A stretch of 23,224 nucleotides of DNA from Acidobacteriota bacterium (GCA_021789565.1 JAJYJL010000012.1:1-23224), one strand, 5' to 3'. Shown: positions 1-7,416, counted from the first letter of the stretch. Made by a program: numbers and translations. The notes: generated by a model from the letters alone, not told the origin.

Positions 1-25
1 GAGGCGCGCGGGAGCGATTCCGTAG

Positions 26-44
26 GGGAGCCCTCCGGGCTCCC
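26..44. repeat. REP-like palindrome 1
   Basis: Perfect 8-bp inverted repeat GGGAGCCC / GGGCTCCC around a TCC centre, flanked by CGTAG on the left and GCG on the right. Palindromes of this kind are typical dispersed intergenic repeats in GC-rich bacteria. It is closely related to the element at 74-92, which lies in the opposite orientation. Confidence 0.7.
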
Positions 45-73
45 GCGCGGTCCGGGTCAGCCAATGAGAAAGC

Positions 74-92
74 GGGAGGGCGGAGCCCTCCC
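74..92. repeat. REP-like palindrome 2, inverted relative to the first
   Basis: Perfect 8-bp inverted repeat GGGAGGGC / GCCCTCCC around GGA. Read on the minus strand it begins CGTAGGGGAG and ends TCCCGC, exactly like the element at 26-44. Between those ends the stem bases differ, yet pairing is kept on both sides, so the two copies differ by compensatory changes. Confidence 0.7.
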
Positions 93-136
93 CTACGAAA
101 ATCAGAAGCCCGCGAGTGTGCGGCAAGCCATCGGAC

Positions 137-156
137 GGCACGACTGAAGTCGTGCC
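137..156. repeat. REP-like palindrome 3, unrelated stem
   Basis: Perfect 9-bp inverted repeat GGCACGACT / AGTCGTGCC with a 2-base GA centre. It is a different family from the two GGGAG palindromes just upstream. From memory this palindrome type recurs in acidobacterial genomes, but I could not check that here. Confidence 0.7.
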
Positions 157-224
157 CTTTCACAAAACTCGCGCCCCTTTCTCAAAATCCGCCGCCGCGC
201 TCCAAGGTCTGCACCGCGCCCGGA

Positions 225-370
225 CTATCCATCAAGCGCGGGACAAAGCTGCTTTGACACGCTGCGGCGTGTGATGAACAGTTGCAGCATGCGGACGCCT
301 GTGGCGTCATAGACGGCGTTGGCCATCACGGCGCCCATGCGGATGACGACAGGATCGCAGCCGCCCGGAG
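225..370 (-). pseudogene. C-terminal remnant resembling a molybdenum hydroxylase large subunit
   Basis: The minus-strand reading contains GAVMANAVYDATGVRM followed a few residues later by an ITRR-type end. This closely resembles the conserved C-terminus of xanthine dehydrogenase / aldehyde oxidase / isoquinoline 1-oxidoreductase molybdopterin subunits, where a (A/G)xANA(I/V)(Y/F)DATGVR helix is followed by LPxTPE. The resemblance begins near position 365 and fades after about 264; the frame ends in TAG at 225-227. The sequence on the N-terminal side (up to about 509) shows no continuing similarity, and a roughly 700-residue enzyme would not fit, so this is a short decayed fragment. The assignment rests on one motif recognised by eye. 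Confidence 0.45.
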
Positions 371-788
371 GTTTGGGCAGGCTATTTACTACGAAGGCAC
401 CCCATTTAATTAACGGGTTGGACGATGCGCAAGTCTTAAGGCAAAAGGGGCCGTCTGCACCCGATCTAATTCCCTGCCCGCAACGCCGAATTTCGTGGTA
501 GTCTTGCATTGATCGGAGGGGTCCTGCCCTTCAAACCGCGAGCCAATGGGCGGACCGGCAAATCCACTAAACACTTGGCTTTCTGAAGTTTTTGAGATGA
601 ATTTCCGACCGTTGAATAAAGTATGGTTATTATCTGGAGCGCCCCGGCTTCACAGAAACCAGATCAACAAGTGGCTTTGACTGGAGTTTTAACATTGTAC
701 TTTAGTACCATTGCAAGCAAACTTCAATTGCAGTAAAACTTTTGCACTGGGGGGGAAAGCAAGAACCATGAGTTTTACCAGTTAAGCA

Positions 789-819
789 CTGTACATGTGC
801 GGTCACACGGAATGTACAG
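789..819. promoter_or_regulatory. Inverted repeat upstream of the sigma-54 activator gene
   Basis: CTGTACAT (789-796) and ATGTACAG (812-819) form a perfect 8-bp inverted repeat with a 15-base spacer that itself contains a GTG...CAC pair next to the left arm. It lies 43 bases before the ATG at 863. It could be an operator for a dimeric regulator or a leader-RNA hairpin. No T-run follows, so a terminator is unlikely. Confidence 0.45.
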
Positions 820-862
820 CAGGCAGATGGTCAGAAGCTGCCGGGAGAGCGGGGTATAGCTA

Positions 863-2293
863 ATGTGTGAGCAAGCTATCCGGGTATTGTTTCACAGTTC
901 AGATGGTCCCTTTGCAGAAGTCGTCACCAGAGCCCTCGGACCTGGCTACGAAGTCCGAACCAGCGAACAGAATGATCTTGATGGATCTCCAGCAAAGCGG
1001 GCATGGTGCGACGTGGTACTGCTGGACCTGCACGACAGCGCAGAGGAGGAGAGTGCCGAAGCAACCCTCCATTTGATGGATGAGATCAAAAAGTGCGATT
1101 CCTCCATGCCCATGATCGCCATCGTGGGCGACTCCGACGACAGCCTTGCCCGGACTGTCATCGAAAACGGCGCTTACGACACACTCTCAAGCCCCCCCGA
1201 CATGGCGGAACTGCGGCTGCTTCTGCGGCGGGCAAACCGTTATCACAGAATAGAAAGAGAACTGGCGGACCTGCGTTCCCACGATCTCTCGGCAGGGCGC
1301 TTTGGAGACATGCTGGGAACCTCTGAGCCCATGCACCAGGTCTTTGAGACCTCCCGCAAGGTGGGGCCCTGTGACGTCAGCGTGCTGATATCCGGCGAAA
1401 CCGGCACGGGTAAAGAGCTTCTGGCCCGCGCCATTCATCACATCAGTCCTCGCGCCAACGGTCCCCTGGTGGCGTTTTCCTGCGCCAATCTGCCGGAAAC
1501 CCTGGTGGACGACGAGCTCTTCGGGCATGAAAAGGGTGCTTTTACGGGCGCTATCACCACCCGGCGCGGGCGGTTTGAGGCAGCCCACGGCGGGACCCTT
1601 CTCCTGGACGAAATCGGTGACCTGCCCCTGGGGCTGCAATCCAAGCTGCTGAGGGTGCTTCAGGAGCGGTCGTTCGAACGGCTGGGAAGCAATACACCCA
1701 TTGAAGCCAACGTGCGGGTGCTTTGCGCCACGCACCGGAACCTGGAAGCCATGGTGGAAGAGGGACGATTCCGAAAGGACCTGTTTTACCGGCTGAACGT
1801 GGTGCAGATCCAGATCCCGGCCCTTCGCGACCGCCGCGACGAGATTCCGATTCTGGCCCAGCACTTCCTGCAACGCTTCGCACAACAGTTTGGAAAGTCC
1901 GCGACCCGATTTTCACCTCTGGCCATCCATGCCCTGGAGGAATACCAGTGGCCCGGAAACGTCCGGGAGCTTGAAAACGCCGTCCAGCACGCCGTGGTGA
2001 TGACGGATGGGCCCGCCATTGAAACCTGGCATTTGCCCAACAGCCTTCGGGGAAATTTCGAGCAGGCCTTGGCGGGGCGCTCCTACGAAGACGAGGTCCG
2101 CGAATTCAAGCGGCGCCTGATTATGCGCACTCTTCGCGAGTGCGGAGGCCGCAAGGTCGATGCGGCACGCACCCTGGGCGTGGCGCGTGGATATTTGCAC
2201 CGCCTGATCAATCAACTGCAGATCCAGCTTGATGATGAGGATCTGGGAATTGGGGAGGCTGAACCGGCCGCCTCGCAAGAACACATCATGTAA
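863..2293 (+). CDS. NtrC-family sigma-54-dependent response regulator
   Basis: A 476-residue bacterial enhancer-binding protein that uses ATP to open promoters held by sigma-54 RNA polymerase. Residues 1-125 form a receiver-like domain. Residues 145-380 form the AAA+ core, with Walker A GETGTGKE (178-185), the sigma-54-contacting GAFTGA loop (225-230), Walker [12 protein letters not shown] (243-253) and an arginine-rich sensor region near 301-310. Residues 415-452 form a Fis-type helix-turn-helix ([19 protein letters not shown]). The receiver keeps an aspartate at position 55. It lacks the acidic pair after strand 1 (HSSD instead) and the strand-5 lysine (SSPPD instead of KP), so phosphorylation by a histidine kinase may not be its control. 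It is first in a tight operon with 2318-3301 and 3298-4212. Sigma-54-type promoters in front of the pilus and sugar genes downstream make it the obvious candidate activator of the locus. Confidence 0.95.
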   Translation: MCEQAIRVLFHSSDGPFAEVVTRALGPGYEVRTSEQNDLDGSPAKRAWCDVVLLDLHDSAEEESAEATLHLMDEIKKCDSSMPMIAIVGDSDDSLARTVIENGAYDTLSSPPDMAELRLLLRRANRYHRIERELADLRSHDLSAGRFGDMLGTSEPMHQVFETSRKVGPCDVSVLISGETGTGKELLARAIHHISPRANGPLVAFSCANLPETLVDDELFGHEKGAFTGAITTRRGRFEAAHGGTLLLDEIGDLPLGLQSKLLRVLQERSFERLGSNTPIEANVRVLCATHRNLEAMVEEGRFRKDLFYRLNVVQIQIPALRDRRDEIPILAQHFLQRFAQQFGKSATRFSPLAIHALEEYQWPGNVRELENAVQHAVVMTDGPAIETWHLPNSLRGNFEQALAGRSYEDEVREFKRRLIMRTLRECGGRKVDAARTLGVARGYLHRLINQLQIQLDDEDLGIGEAEPAASQEHIM

Positions 2294-2317
2294 CTCCTCT
2301 GATTCCGGGTAACAGGA

Positions 2318-3301
2318 ATGTCCGCAGGTACAGGCTTATACGCATTTTCGACTGAGGAGCGCGACATTCATACCCCGGCACAGGTTTTCTTCCCCGATCT
2401 GTTGCGGGCCGCCCAAAACGCGGATGGCGGATGGGGCTACCGGCCCGGGATCCCCAGCACCACTGAACCCACCGCCTGGTCCGTTCTCGCCCTGCAGGCG
2501 CCGGAAGCATCACCCGGCAAAATACTTGATTCCGCGGCCGCCTGGCTGCAGCGGGCGCAGATGAAAGGAGGCGCATGGCCCAACGCCTCCGGCAAGGAAC
2601 CAGGCTGCTGGGTTACCGCATTGGCATGCCTTGCTCTCCTAAGCCTCAAAGGCCCGTCGCAGGATGCCATCGTCCGCGGAGCAAATTGGCTGAACGAAAC
2701 TTGGCCGGCAGAGGGCAATTTTTTATGGCGCTTGCGGCAGCAGCAGCAGGCCCACTCCGTGGTCCACCAGGACCATGGCCTTCGAGGATGGGGCTGGACG
2801 CCCAACACGGCAAGCTGGGTGGAACCCACGGCCTATGCGCTGATCCTGCTCCAGAACATCCCCGCCGTGGATCGCCCTTCGCATGCCCTCAAACGCATCC
2901 AAATGGGTGAAAAGATGCTCTATGACCGGGCCTGCCCTGGCGGCGGCTGGAATGCAGGCAATCCCCTGGTTTACGGCGTTCCCGGGGTCCCCAGGATTTC
3001 ACCGACCGTATGGGCCCTGCTGGCTTTGAGACATCGCCAGGACCATGCCGTCAACGTGGAAAGCGTGGAATGGCTGCGGCAGCGCTATCAGAGCCTCCGC
3101 AGCCCGGCATCGCTGGCCCTGGCCCATCTTTGCCTCAAAGTTTACGGCCGGGCGGAGAATCCCCTTGAAACCCGGCTGGGCGATTTCTACGCCAACAATC
3201 AATTCCTGCAAAGCATTCCAGCCATGGCCTGGGCTTCACTGGCTCTGGGCGGTGTTCCCTCCTGGCTCAAGAGTGCATCACAGGCGGCCGAAACGAAATG
3301 A
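2318..3301 (+). CDS. Squalene-cyclase/prenyltransferase-type alpha/alpha-toroid protein
   Basis: A 327-residue soluble protein made of prenyltransferase/squalene-oxidase repeats. Repeat signatures include QNADGGWGYRPG (33-44) followed by TEPTAWSVLALQ (49-60), then GGAWPNASG with TALACLALL, a GWGW segment with EPTAYALILLQ, and PGGGWNAGNP with SPTVWALLAL. It is about half the length of a complete hopene/squalene cyclase, and I see no DXDD-type catalytic aspartate motif, so it is probably one toroid domain and not a full triterpene cyclase. It starts 24 bases after the activator gene behind an ACAGGA ribosome site, and its stop overlaps the next start by 4 bases (ATGA, 3298-3301), implying translational coupling. 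The true substrate is unknown; a lipid- or peptide-binding role is equally possible. Confidence 0.85.
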   Translation: MSAGTGLYAFSTEERDIHTPAQVFFPDLLRAAQNADGGWGYRPGIPSTTEPTAWSVLALQAPEASPGKILDSAAAWLQRAQMKGGAWPNASGKEPGCWVTALACLALLSLKGPSQDAIVRGANWLNETWPAEGNFLWRLRQQQQAHSVVHQDHGLRGWGWTPNTASWVEPTAYALILLQNIPAVDRPSHALKRIQMGEKMLYDRACPGGGWNAGNPLVYGVPGVPRISPTVWALLALRHRQDHAVNVESVEWLRQRYQSLRSPASLALAHLCLKVYGRAENPLETRLGDFYANNQFLQSIPAMAWASLALGGVPSWLKSASQAAETK

Positions 3302-4212
3302 GTTATTCCAACACACGCCTCGCACCCTCGTATAACCGCTCTCCCTCCACAGTGGCCATCCGGAGCGTTTCAAGCTATGAGGCCGACGTGGCAGCCGTCC
3401 TCTGGGAAATGTTGCAGGAGCTGCGGCCGCCCGTGCGTGACAAGTCGGTCCTGCTGAAACCAAATTTTGTTGAACCCGACATGGAAGGGATGATCAACAC
3501 CCACCCTGTGGTGATCCGGGCGGCGCGGGAAGCGTTTCTGCGGCTGGGCGCAAAGTCCGTGGTGGTTGCCGAGGGGCCCGGGCATGAACGTGATACGGAA
3601 GGTATCCTGGAAGAACTGCGCCTGAGAGACTACCTGGGCCCATTGGACCGGTCTTTCGTCGACTTGAATACCGACGAAGTTTCGCAGGTTGAAACCCGCA
3701 CACGCGCCTCCCGGCTGAAATCATTGTTCCTGCCGAAGGCGGTCCTGGCGGCTGACTTTGTGGTTTCGATGCCCAAGATGAAAACCCACCACTGGGTGGG
3801 AGTCACTCTGGCCCTCAAGAACATGTTTGGCATTGTTCCGGGAAGTTGTTATGGGTGGCCCAAGAATGTGCTGCACTGGGCTGGCATCAGCAAGTCAATC
3901 CTGGACATCAACAGCACGGTCCGGCCGGATTTTGCCATCGTGGACGGCATCGTGGGCATGGAGGGCAATGGTCCCATCCAGGGAACACCCAAGGCCTCCG
4001 GAGTTCTGGTAGCTGGGGACGATCCCGTGTCCGTAGACGCTACATGCGCCAGGCTCATGGGGCTTGTTCCTGAACGGATTGATTATCTCCAGCGCGCCGC
4101 CCTGCTGCTGGGCAACCTGCAGGAGGAGAGAGTTGAGCAACTGGGCGAATCCATCGCCAGCACGCGCAAACCGTTCGAAATGTTGCCGGCCTTTCAGCAC
4201 CTTCGAGCGTAA
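3298..4212 (+). CDS. DUF362 domain protein
   Basis: A 304-residue protein of the DUF362 family. Recognisable segments are KPNFVEP (about 59-65), THPVVIRAA, VVVAEGPGHERDT, MPKMKTHHWVGVTLALKNMFGIVPG in the middle, IVDGIVGMEGNGP, and the C-terminal GDDPVSVDATCARLMG. Many DUF362 proteins carry ferredoxin-type CxxC clusters; this one shows none, so it is the short cluster-free form. The biochemical function of the family is not settled. Its start codon overlaps the stop of the toroid protein, so the two are probably made together and may act on the same substrate. No signal peptide is evident. Confidence 0.88.
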   Translation: MSYSNTRLAPSYNRSPSTVAIRSVSSYEADVAAVLWEMLQELRPPVRDKSVLLKPNFVEPDMEGMINTHPVVIRAAREAFLRLGAKSVVVAEGPGHERDTEGILEELRLRDYLGPLDRSFVDLNTDEVSQVETRTRASRLKSLFLPKAVLAADFVVSMPKMKTHHWVGVTLALKNMFGIVPGSCYGWPKNVLHWAGISKSILDINSTVRPDFAIVDGIVGMEGNGPIQGTPKASGVLVAGDDPVSVDATCARLMGLVPERIDYLQRAALLLGNLQEERVEQLGESIASTRKPFEMLPAFQHLRA

Positions 4213-4220
4213 AAATACCC

Positions 4221-4241
4221 GGGCGGCGGTGGCCGCTGCCC
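4221..4241. terminator. GC-rich hairpin after the DUF362 gene
   Basis: GGGCGGCGG and CCGCTGCCC pair over 9 bases (one G-T wobble) around a TGG loop, starting 9 bases after the stop at 4212. No run of T follows, so it is not a standard intrinsic terminator. It may protect the 3' end or assist termination between the regulator operon and the tadE promoter. Confidence 0.35.
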
Positions 4242-4280
4242 CTATCTGGCGAAGCCGAGAATATTGGAGGGGGTGTTTAC

Positions 4281-4295
4281 CCTATTGACAATAGG
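4281..4295. promoter_or_regulatory. Palindrome upstream of tadE, candidate activator-binding site
   Basis: CCTATTG-A-CAATAGG is a perfect 7-bp inverted repeat. Its centre lies about 107 bases upstream of the start site predicted from the sigma-54 promoter at 4368-4384, the usual distance for an enhancer-binding-protein site. It also contains TTGACA (4285-4290), but no convincing -10 hexamer follows at 16-18 bases, so I prefer the activator-site reading. Confidence 0.4.
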
Positions 4296-4367
4296 TAGAT
4301 TTATGGGTACTCATATTAAGGAATTTCTGGCCAGGTGCGGACCCATCTGGTCCGTTCGAGGGCATCT

Positions 4368-4384
4368 TTGGCAAGAGATTTGCT
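4368..4384 (+). promoter_or_regulatory. Sigma-54 (-24/-12) promoter of the tadE-tadE-tadG operon
   Basis: TTGGCAAG-AGAT-TTGCT matches the sigma-54 consensus TTGGCACG-N4-TTGCT with a single mismatch and has the required GG-N10-GC spacing (GG 4370-4371, GC 4382-4383). The predicted transcript would start near 4395, 45 bases before the ATG at 4440. The sigma-54 activator encoded at 863-2293 is the likely partner. Confidence 0.7.
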
Positions 4385-4439
4385 GGTGTATTACGAGGCG
4401 TAGGGAGGAAACTGCTATATTTAAAGGGGATATTGTATT

Positions 4440-5006
4440 ATGCTCTACGCTGGGCGGGTAGAATGGGGGCGCATGTGTCATATGCCAAGGACTCTGCTTA
4501 GACGTGTTAGTGTCCGACTAGTTACAAATTGCAGGGAAGAATCAGGCGCTGAACTGGTGGAAGCGGCCGTAGTGATCCCCTTGCTCATGGTATTGCTGCT
4601 GGGGATCATCAGCTTCGGTCGCGCCTGGAACACATATCAAACCATCACCCGGGCGGCAAGAGAAGGGGCCAAACAGGTGGTTCTGACGCCTTGTGCTGAC
4701 TCCACGTATTGTCCCGGAGCCTCCGTTTACACGGCCAGCGATATCTGGAGCAATTTCGTCGATCCTGTTCTGCTGTCGGCCCATCTGGATCCGGCCCAAG
4801 TCACGAACGCCTCGATCACCTACGTCCAGTTGGATCCCAACGATCCGGTGCCGTACATCTGTGGCCTGCGCGTTACCTTTAATTATCCCTATACTTTTTC
4901 GCTTCCCTTCACCAGCATCAACTTATCGACCATCAACCTTTCAACGACGGTACAGATGCGGCTGGAAAACCAGCCGGCGACTTGCCCGGTGGGAACCAGC
5001 TATTGA
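4440..5006 (+). CDS. tadE: TadE-like minor pilin (first copy)
   Basis: A 188-residue Tad pilus minor pilin. A short basic leader is followed by SGAELVEAAVVIPLLMVLLLG (35-55), the TadE processing and membrane region: Gly36 would be the -1 residue and Glu41 the +5 residue of the prepilin-peptidase site, followed by a single transmembrane helix. The rest (about 62-188) is a periplasmic domain with three cysteines. The start is uncertain. ATG 4440 has AAGGGG 10 bases upstream. ATG 4482 (residue 15) lies nearer the leader length usual for TadE and has GGGGGC upstream. It is first in the tadE-tadE-tadG operon behind the sigma-54 promoter. Confidence 0.85.
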   Translation: MLYAGRVEWGRMCHMPRTLLRRVSVRLVTNCREESGAELVEAAVVIPLLMVLLLGIISFGRAWNTYQTITRAAREGAKQVVLTPCADSTYCPGASVYTASDIWSNFVDPVLLSAHLDPAQVTNASITYVQLDPNDPVPYICGLRVTFNYPYTFSLPFTSINLSTINLSTTVQMRLENQPATCPVGTSY

Positions 5007-5026
5007 GGGGGGAGGAGTAAGGGTCT

Positions 5027-5698
5027 GTGTCAACATCAACTAGCAAGATCAAAGGCCCTGGAACCTGGCGGTTAAGGTGCGCCGCGTCGGGCCTGACAAG
5101 GCGCCTGGGGAGTTCGTCCCGCCTGACGGCGTTAAAGTTTGCCCGGCGCCTGAGGGAAACGGAAGCAGCCGAACTTCTTGAGTTCGCACTGGCGCTGCCC
5201 CTGATTCTGGTGATGGTGGTGGGCCTTCTGGATTTTTCGCAAGCCTATAACATCAAACAGAAACTCGCCAATGCCGCCCGTGAGGGCGCCCGCATCGGCG
5301 GTTCCGAAAGTGTGATCGATACCACAACGACCACCCCCGCCTCGGTTCAAACTATCTATGATGACGTCGTAACCTACCTGCAGGATGCCGGGATTAACAC
5401 CTCATTCATTGGCACGACTTTGAGCTGGACCCCCTGCCCGGGAAGTTGCAGTGGAACTTACTATACGACCAGCGGCGGGGTCAACTACGGCCTGCTAATC
5501 GAACGGAATGTACCGGTTACGTACACCGACCCCAACACCGGCAATGTGGTAACAGTCTCCTCCACGCGCGTAACACTATATTACCCCTACGACTGGACGT
5601 TTGGCTTCGATCAGGTCATCAAGCTGTTGGTCCCTTCCGCAACATTCGCCGACCCCATCCGTATTGAAACCGATGCCATGATGGCGAACCCTGATTAA
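5027..5698 (+). CDS. tadE: TadE-like minor pilin (second copy)
   Basis: A 223-residue TadE-family protein starting at GTG 5027, chosen because GGAGGAG (5011-5017) lies 9 bases upstream. A long basic N-terminus (1-46) precedes AAELLEFALALPLILVMVVG (47-66), the hydrophobic pilin-like helix. The helix is followed by DFSQAYNIKQKLANAAREGAR, a classic TadE segment, and by a Thr/Ser/Tyr-rich periplasmic domain. The prepilin-peptidase-type site keeps Glu at +5 and an aromatic residue at +6, but has Ala47 in place of Gly at -1. It lies 20 bases after the first tadE and 19 before tadG. It is probably a pseudopilin that helps initiate or cap the Flp pilus. Confidence 0.87.
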   Translation: MSTSTSKIKGPGTWRLRCAASGLTRRLGSSSRLTALKFARRLRETEAAELLEFALALPLILVMVVGLLDFSQAYNIKQKLANAAREGARIGGSESVIDTTTTTPASVQTIYDDVVTYLQDAGINTSFIGTTLSWTPCPGSCSGTYYTTSGGVNYGLLIERNVPVTYTDPNTGNVVTVSSTRVTLYYPYDWTFGFDQVIKLLVPSATFADPIRIETDAMMANPD

Positions 5699-5717
5699 CA
5701 CAGAGGAGCATGAGGTT

Positions 5718-7052
5718 ATGAGAACACCCCAAGAGTTGAGTGGGAAACGCCCTAATGAGCGTGGAGTTAGCATTGTGCTGATCGCAGTGGCCATGATCTT
5801 TATCCTCGGAATGGCAGGTCTGGGCGTCGACCTCGCCTCACTTTACGTCGGGCGGAGCCAAGCCCAGCGTGCTGCGGATGCGGCGGCGCTGGCAGGGGCC
5901 CAGTCACTTGTCACTGCGGGGTGTACGTCAAACACAGGTTCGACAATCTCAAGCTCGTGCCAGGCGATTGCCCGGCAGACGGCTGAAGCGGTTGGAAACC
6001 AGAACCTGATTGCCGGCGTATCCCCGGGCATAACGGACGCCGATATCACCTTCCCTTCGATAAGCACCACCGATCCGCAAATCCAGGTTGTGGCTGCACG
6101 GGATAGCAGCCACAACAACCCCATGCCCACCTTCTTCGTGAAGATTTTTGGCATCAACTCCGCAGATGTCTCCGCCACAGCCAAAGCAGAAGCCTTTAAC
6201 CCTTCGGGGTCAACCACAAGCGTGGGCGCAGAATGCCTGAAGCCCTGGCTGCTGCCCAATTGCGATCAGGACCACCCTGCTTCACCTGGAAACCCGAACT
6301 GCCCCGGCTACGATTATTTCATTAATCCAACAACCGGCGCCATTGAGAACCCGGGCCTTGCCACCGCCGGAGTCCAGGGTGAACAAATTGTGATCAAGCC
6401 GGGCGACCCCACCGGCGGCGCTACCGCCGCCCCAGGTAAATTTTGGCCCGTGTTTCTTCCTGCAGGCTCGGTTGCCAGCGATTGCCCGGCTTGCGCCACC
6501 GGGAGCGGAGGTGGGGGCACAGGCAGCGGATCCCTTTATCGCCAGAACATCGAGTGCTGCAATCACAACACGATCGTTTGTGGCGCCCAGGAGATCCAGC
6601 CCATCACCGGCAACATGGTAGGCCCCACTGAACAGGGAGTTGACTGCCTGATCCATCAGAGCGGGAGCAAGAGTACCCCCACCGGTATGGACACCTTTGA
6701 TCCTGCCTCATGGACAATCACCGCAGGCTCCAACAATCCCTACGGAGAGACCGGCGTGATTGCAAACTCGGATTCGATTGTTACAATCCCCGTTTATGAC
6801 GGGACAGTCCTCTGCCCGGGTAGTTCGTGCCCGTCCACTACTACCGTTACTATCATCGGATTCATCCAGTTGTTTGTTGATTATCAAGACGGTTCCAATA
6901 TGGGTAATGTCTACGCCGACGTTATGAACGTTTCTTCCTGCGCTGCCGGGGCTGGGAGCGGCAGCGGCGGCAGTGGCACGGGCGGGGGCAGTGGCGGCAC
7001 CACAATTTCCACTGGAGGCGGTACGCCCATCCCTGTCCGCCTGATCCAGTAG
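5718..7052 (+). CDS. tadG: TadG-like pilus assembly protein
   Basis: A 444-residue protein whose N-terminus is the Tad/TadG domain: RGVSIVLIAVAMIFILGMAG (15-34) forms one membrane helix, followed by DLASLYVGRSQAQRAADAAALAGAQ (38-62). The large remainder is exported. It contains about fourteen cysteines by my count, including ECCNHNTIVC and DCPAC segments, so it is probably disulfide-bonded. Two Gly/Ser-rich linkers occur, and the second, near 414-436, precedes a short IPVRLIQ end. TadG anchors or tunes the Tad pilus in the envelope. GAGGAG (5703-5708) 9 bases before the ATG supports the start. A 5-bp hairpin (CCGCC 7037-7041, GGCGG 7052-7056) overlaps the stop codon. Confidence 0.85.
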   Translation: MRTPQELSGKRPNERGVSIVLIAVAMIFILGMAGLGVDLASLYVGRSQAQRAADAAALAGAQSLVTAGCTSNTGSTISSSCQAIARQTAEAVGNQNLIAGVSPGITDADITFPSISTTDPQIQVVAARDSSHNNPMPTFFVKIFGINSADVSATAKAEAFNPSGSTTSVGAECLKPWLLPNCDQDHPASPGNPNCPGYDYFINPTTGAIENPGLATAGVQGEQIVIKPGDPTGGATAAPGKFWPVFLPAGSVASDCPACATGSGGGGTGSGSLYRQNIECCNHNTIVCGAQEIQPITGNMVGPTEQGVDCLIHQSGSKSTPTGMDTFDPASWTITAGSNNPYGETGVIANSDSIVTIPVYDGTVLCPGSSCPSTTTVTIIGFIQLFVDYQDGSNMGNVYADVMNVSSCAAGAGSGSGGSGTGGGSGGTTISTGGGTPIPVRLIQ

Positions 7053-7306
7053 GCGGCGATGGGGGGAGGAACGACCTGCAACCTGTTCACCGTGGGAAGC
7101 CACCATTATCCGGGCCACAGGCCGAGAGGACAGCTTCCTGTTTCAGATTGACCGTGAGATACCCCTTCGAGAGGGCATTCCACGAGCAAATAGCCTCCGA
7201 TATTGCCCCCTTGAAACCTTCAGAGTGGCCAGCGCGCCTGTCTACTTCTGGTGACATTTGGGCATAGAGGCTGTCTCCGGCAGATATCAAGACTTATTGA
7301 TGCTTA

Positions 7307-7350
7307 AGAGGTTAGCTGGATTTGACTGGGACAAAATGGTAGTAACCTCT
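7307..7350. repeat. Inverted repeat upstream of the glycosyltransferase promoter
   Basis: AGAGGTTA (7307-7314) and TAACCTCT (7343-7350) are perfect 8-bp inverted arms with a 28-base spacer. The spacer holds TTTGACTGG (7321-7329) and an ACAAAATGGTA motif (7331-7341). The centre is about 115 bases upstream of the predicted sigma-54 start site, consistent with a paired activator-binding site, though a mobile-repeat relic is also possible. Confidence 0.4.
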
Positions 7351-7416
7351 CATGTACACGCCAATAATTAATCAGATAACCCTCTAAATTCTCCCTCTGG
7401 CCTGGAACTGCGTCGA

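Larger units (their letters stand above)
1..862. other. Gene-free left region
   Basis: No intact gene is supported here. The stretch contains three REP-like palindromes (26-156), a decayed minus-strand coding remnant (about 225-370), an AT-richer zone (about 590-760) that probably carries the promoter of the following operon, and an inverted repeat at 789-819. Open frames on both strands between 225 and 509 overlap each other. Apart from the molybdenum-hydroxylase-like remnant they do not resemble a protein family I recognise. Confidence 0.7.

Noticed and set aside
319..501. Small + strand open frame opposite the molybdenum-hydroxylase-like remnant
   Set aside because: No recognisable family, no ribosome site, and the opposite strand explains the open frame better.
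560..862. Sigma-54 promoter for the activator gene itself
   Set aside because: Several TGG and TTGC words occur (for example near 673, 713 and 742), but none has GG-N10-GC spacing.
1187..1885. Long minus-strand frame opposite the sigma-54 activator
   Set aside because: It is the antisense shadow of a well-conserved AAA+ domain and shows no family motif.
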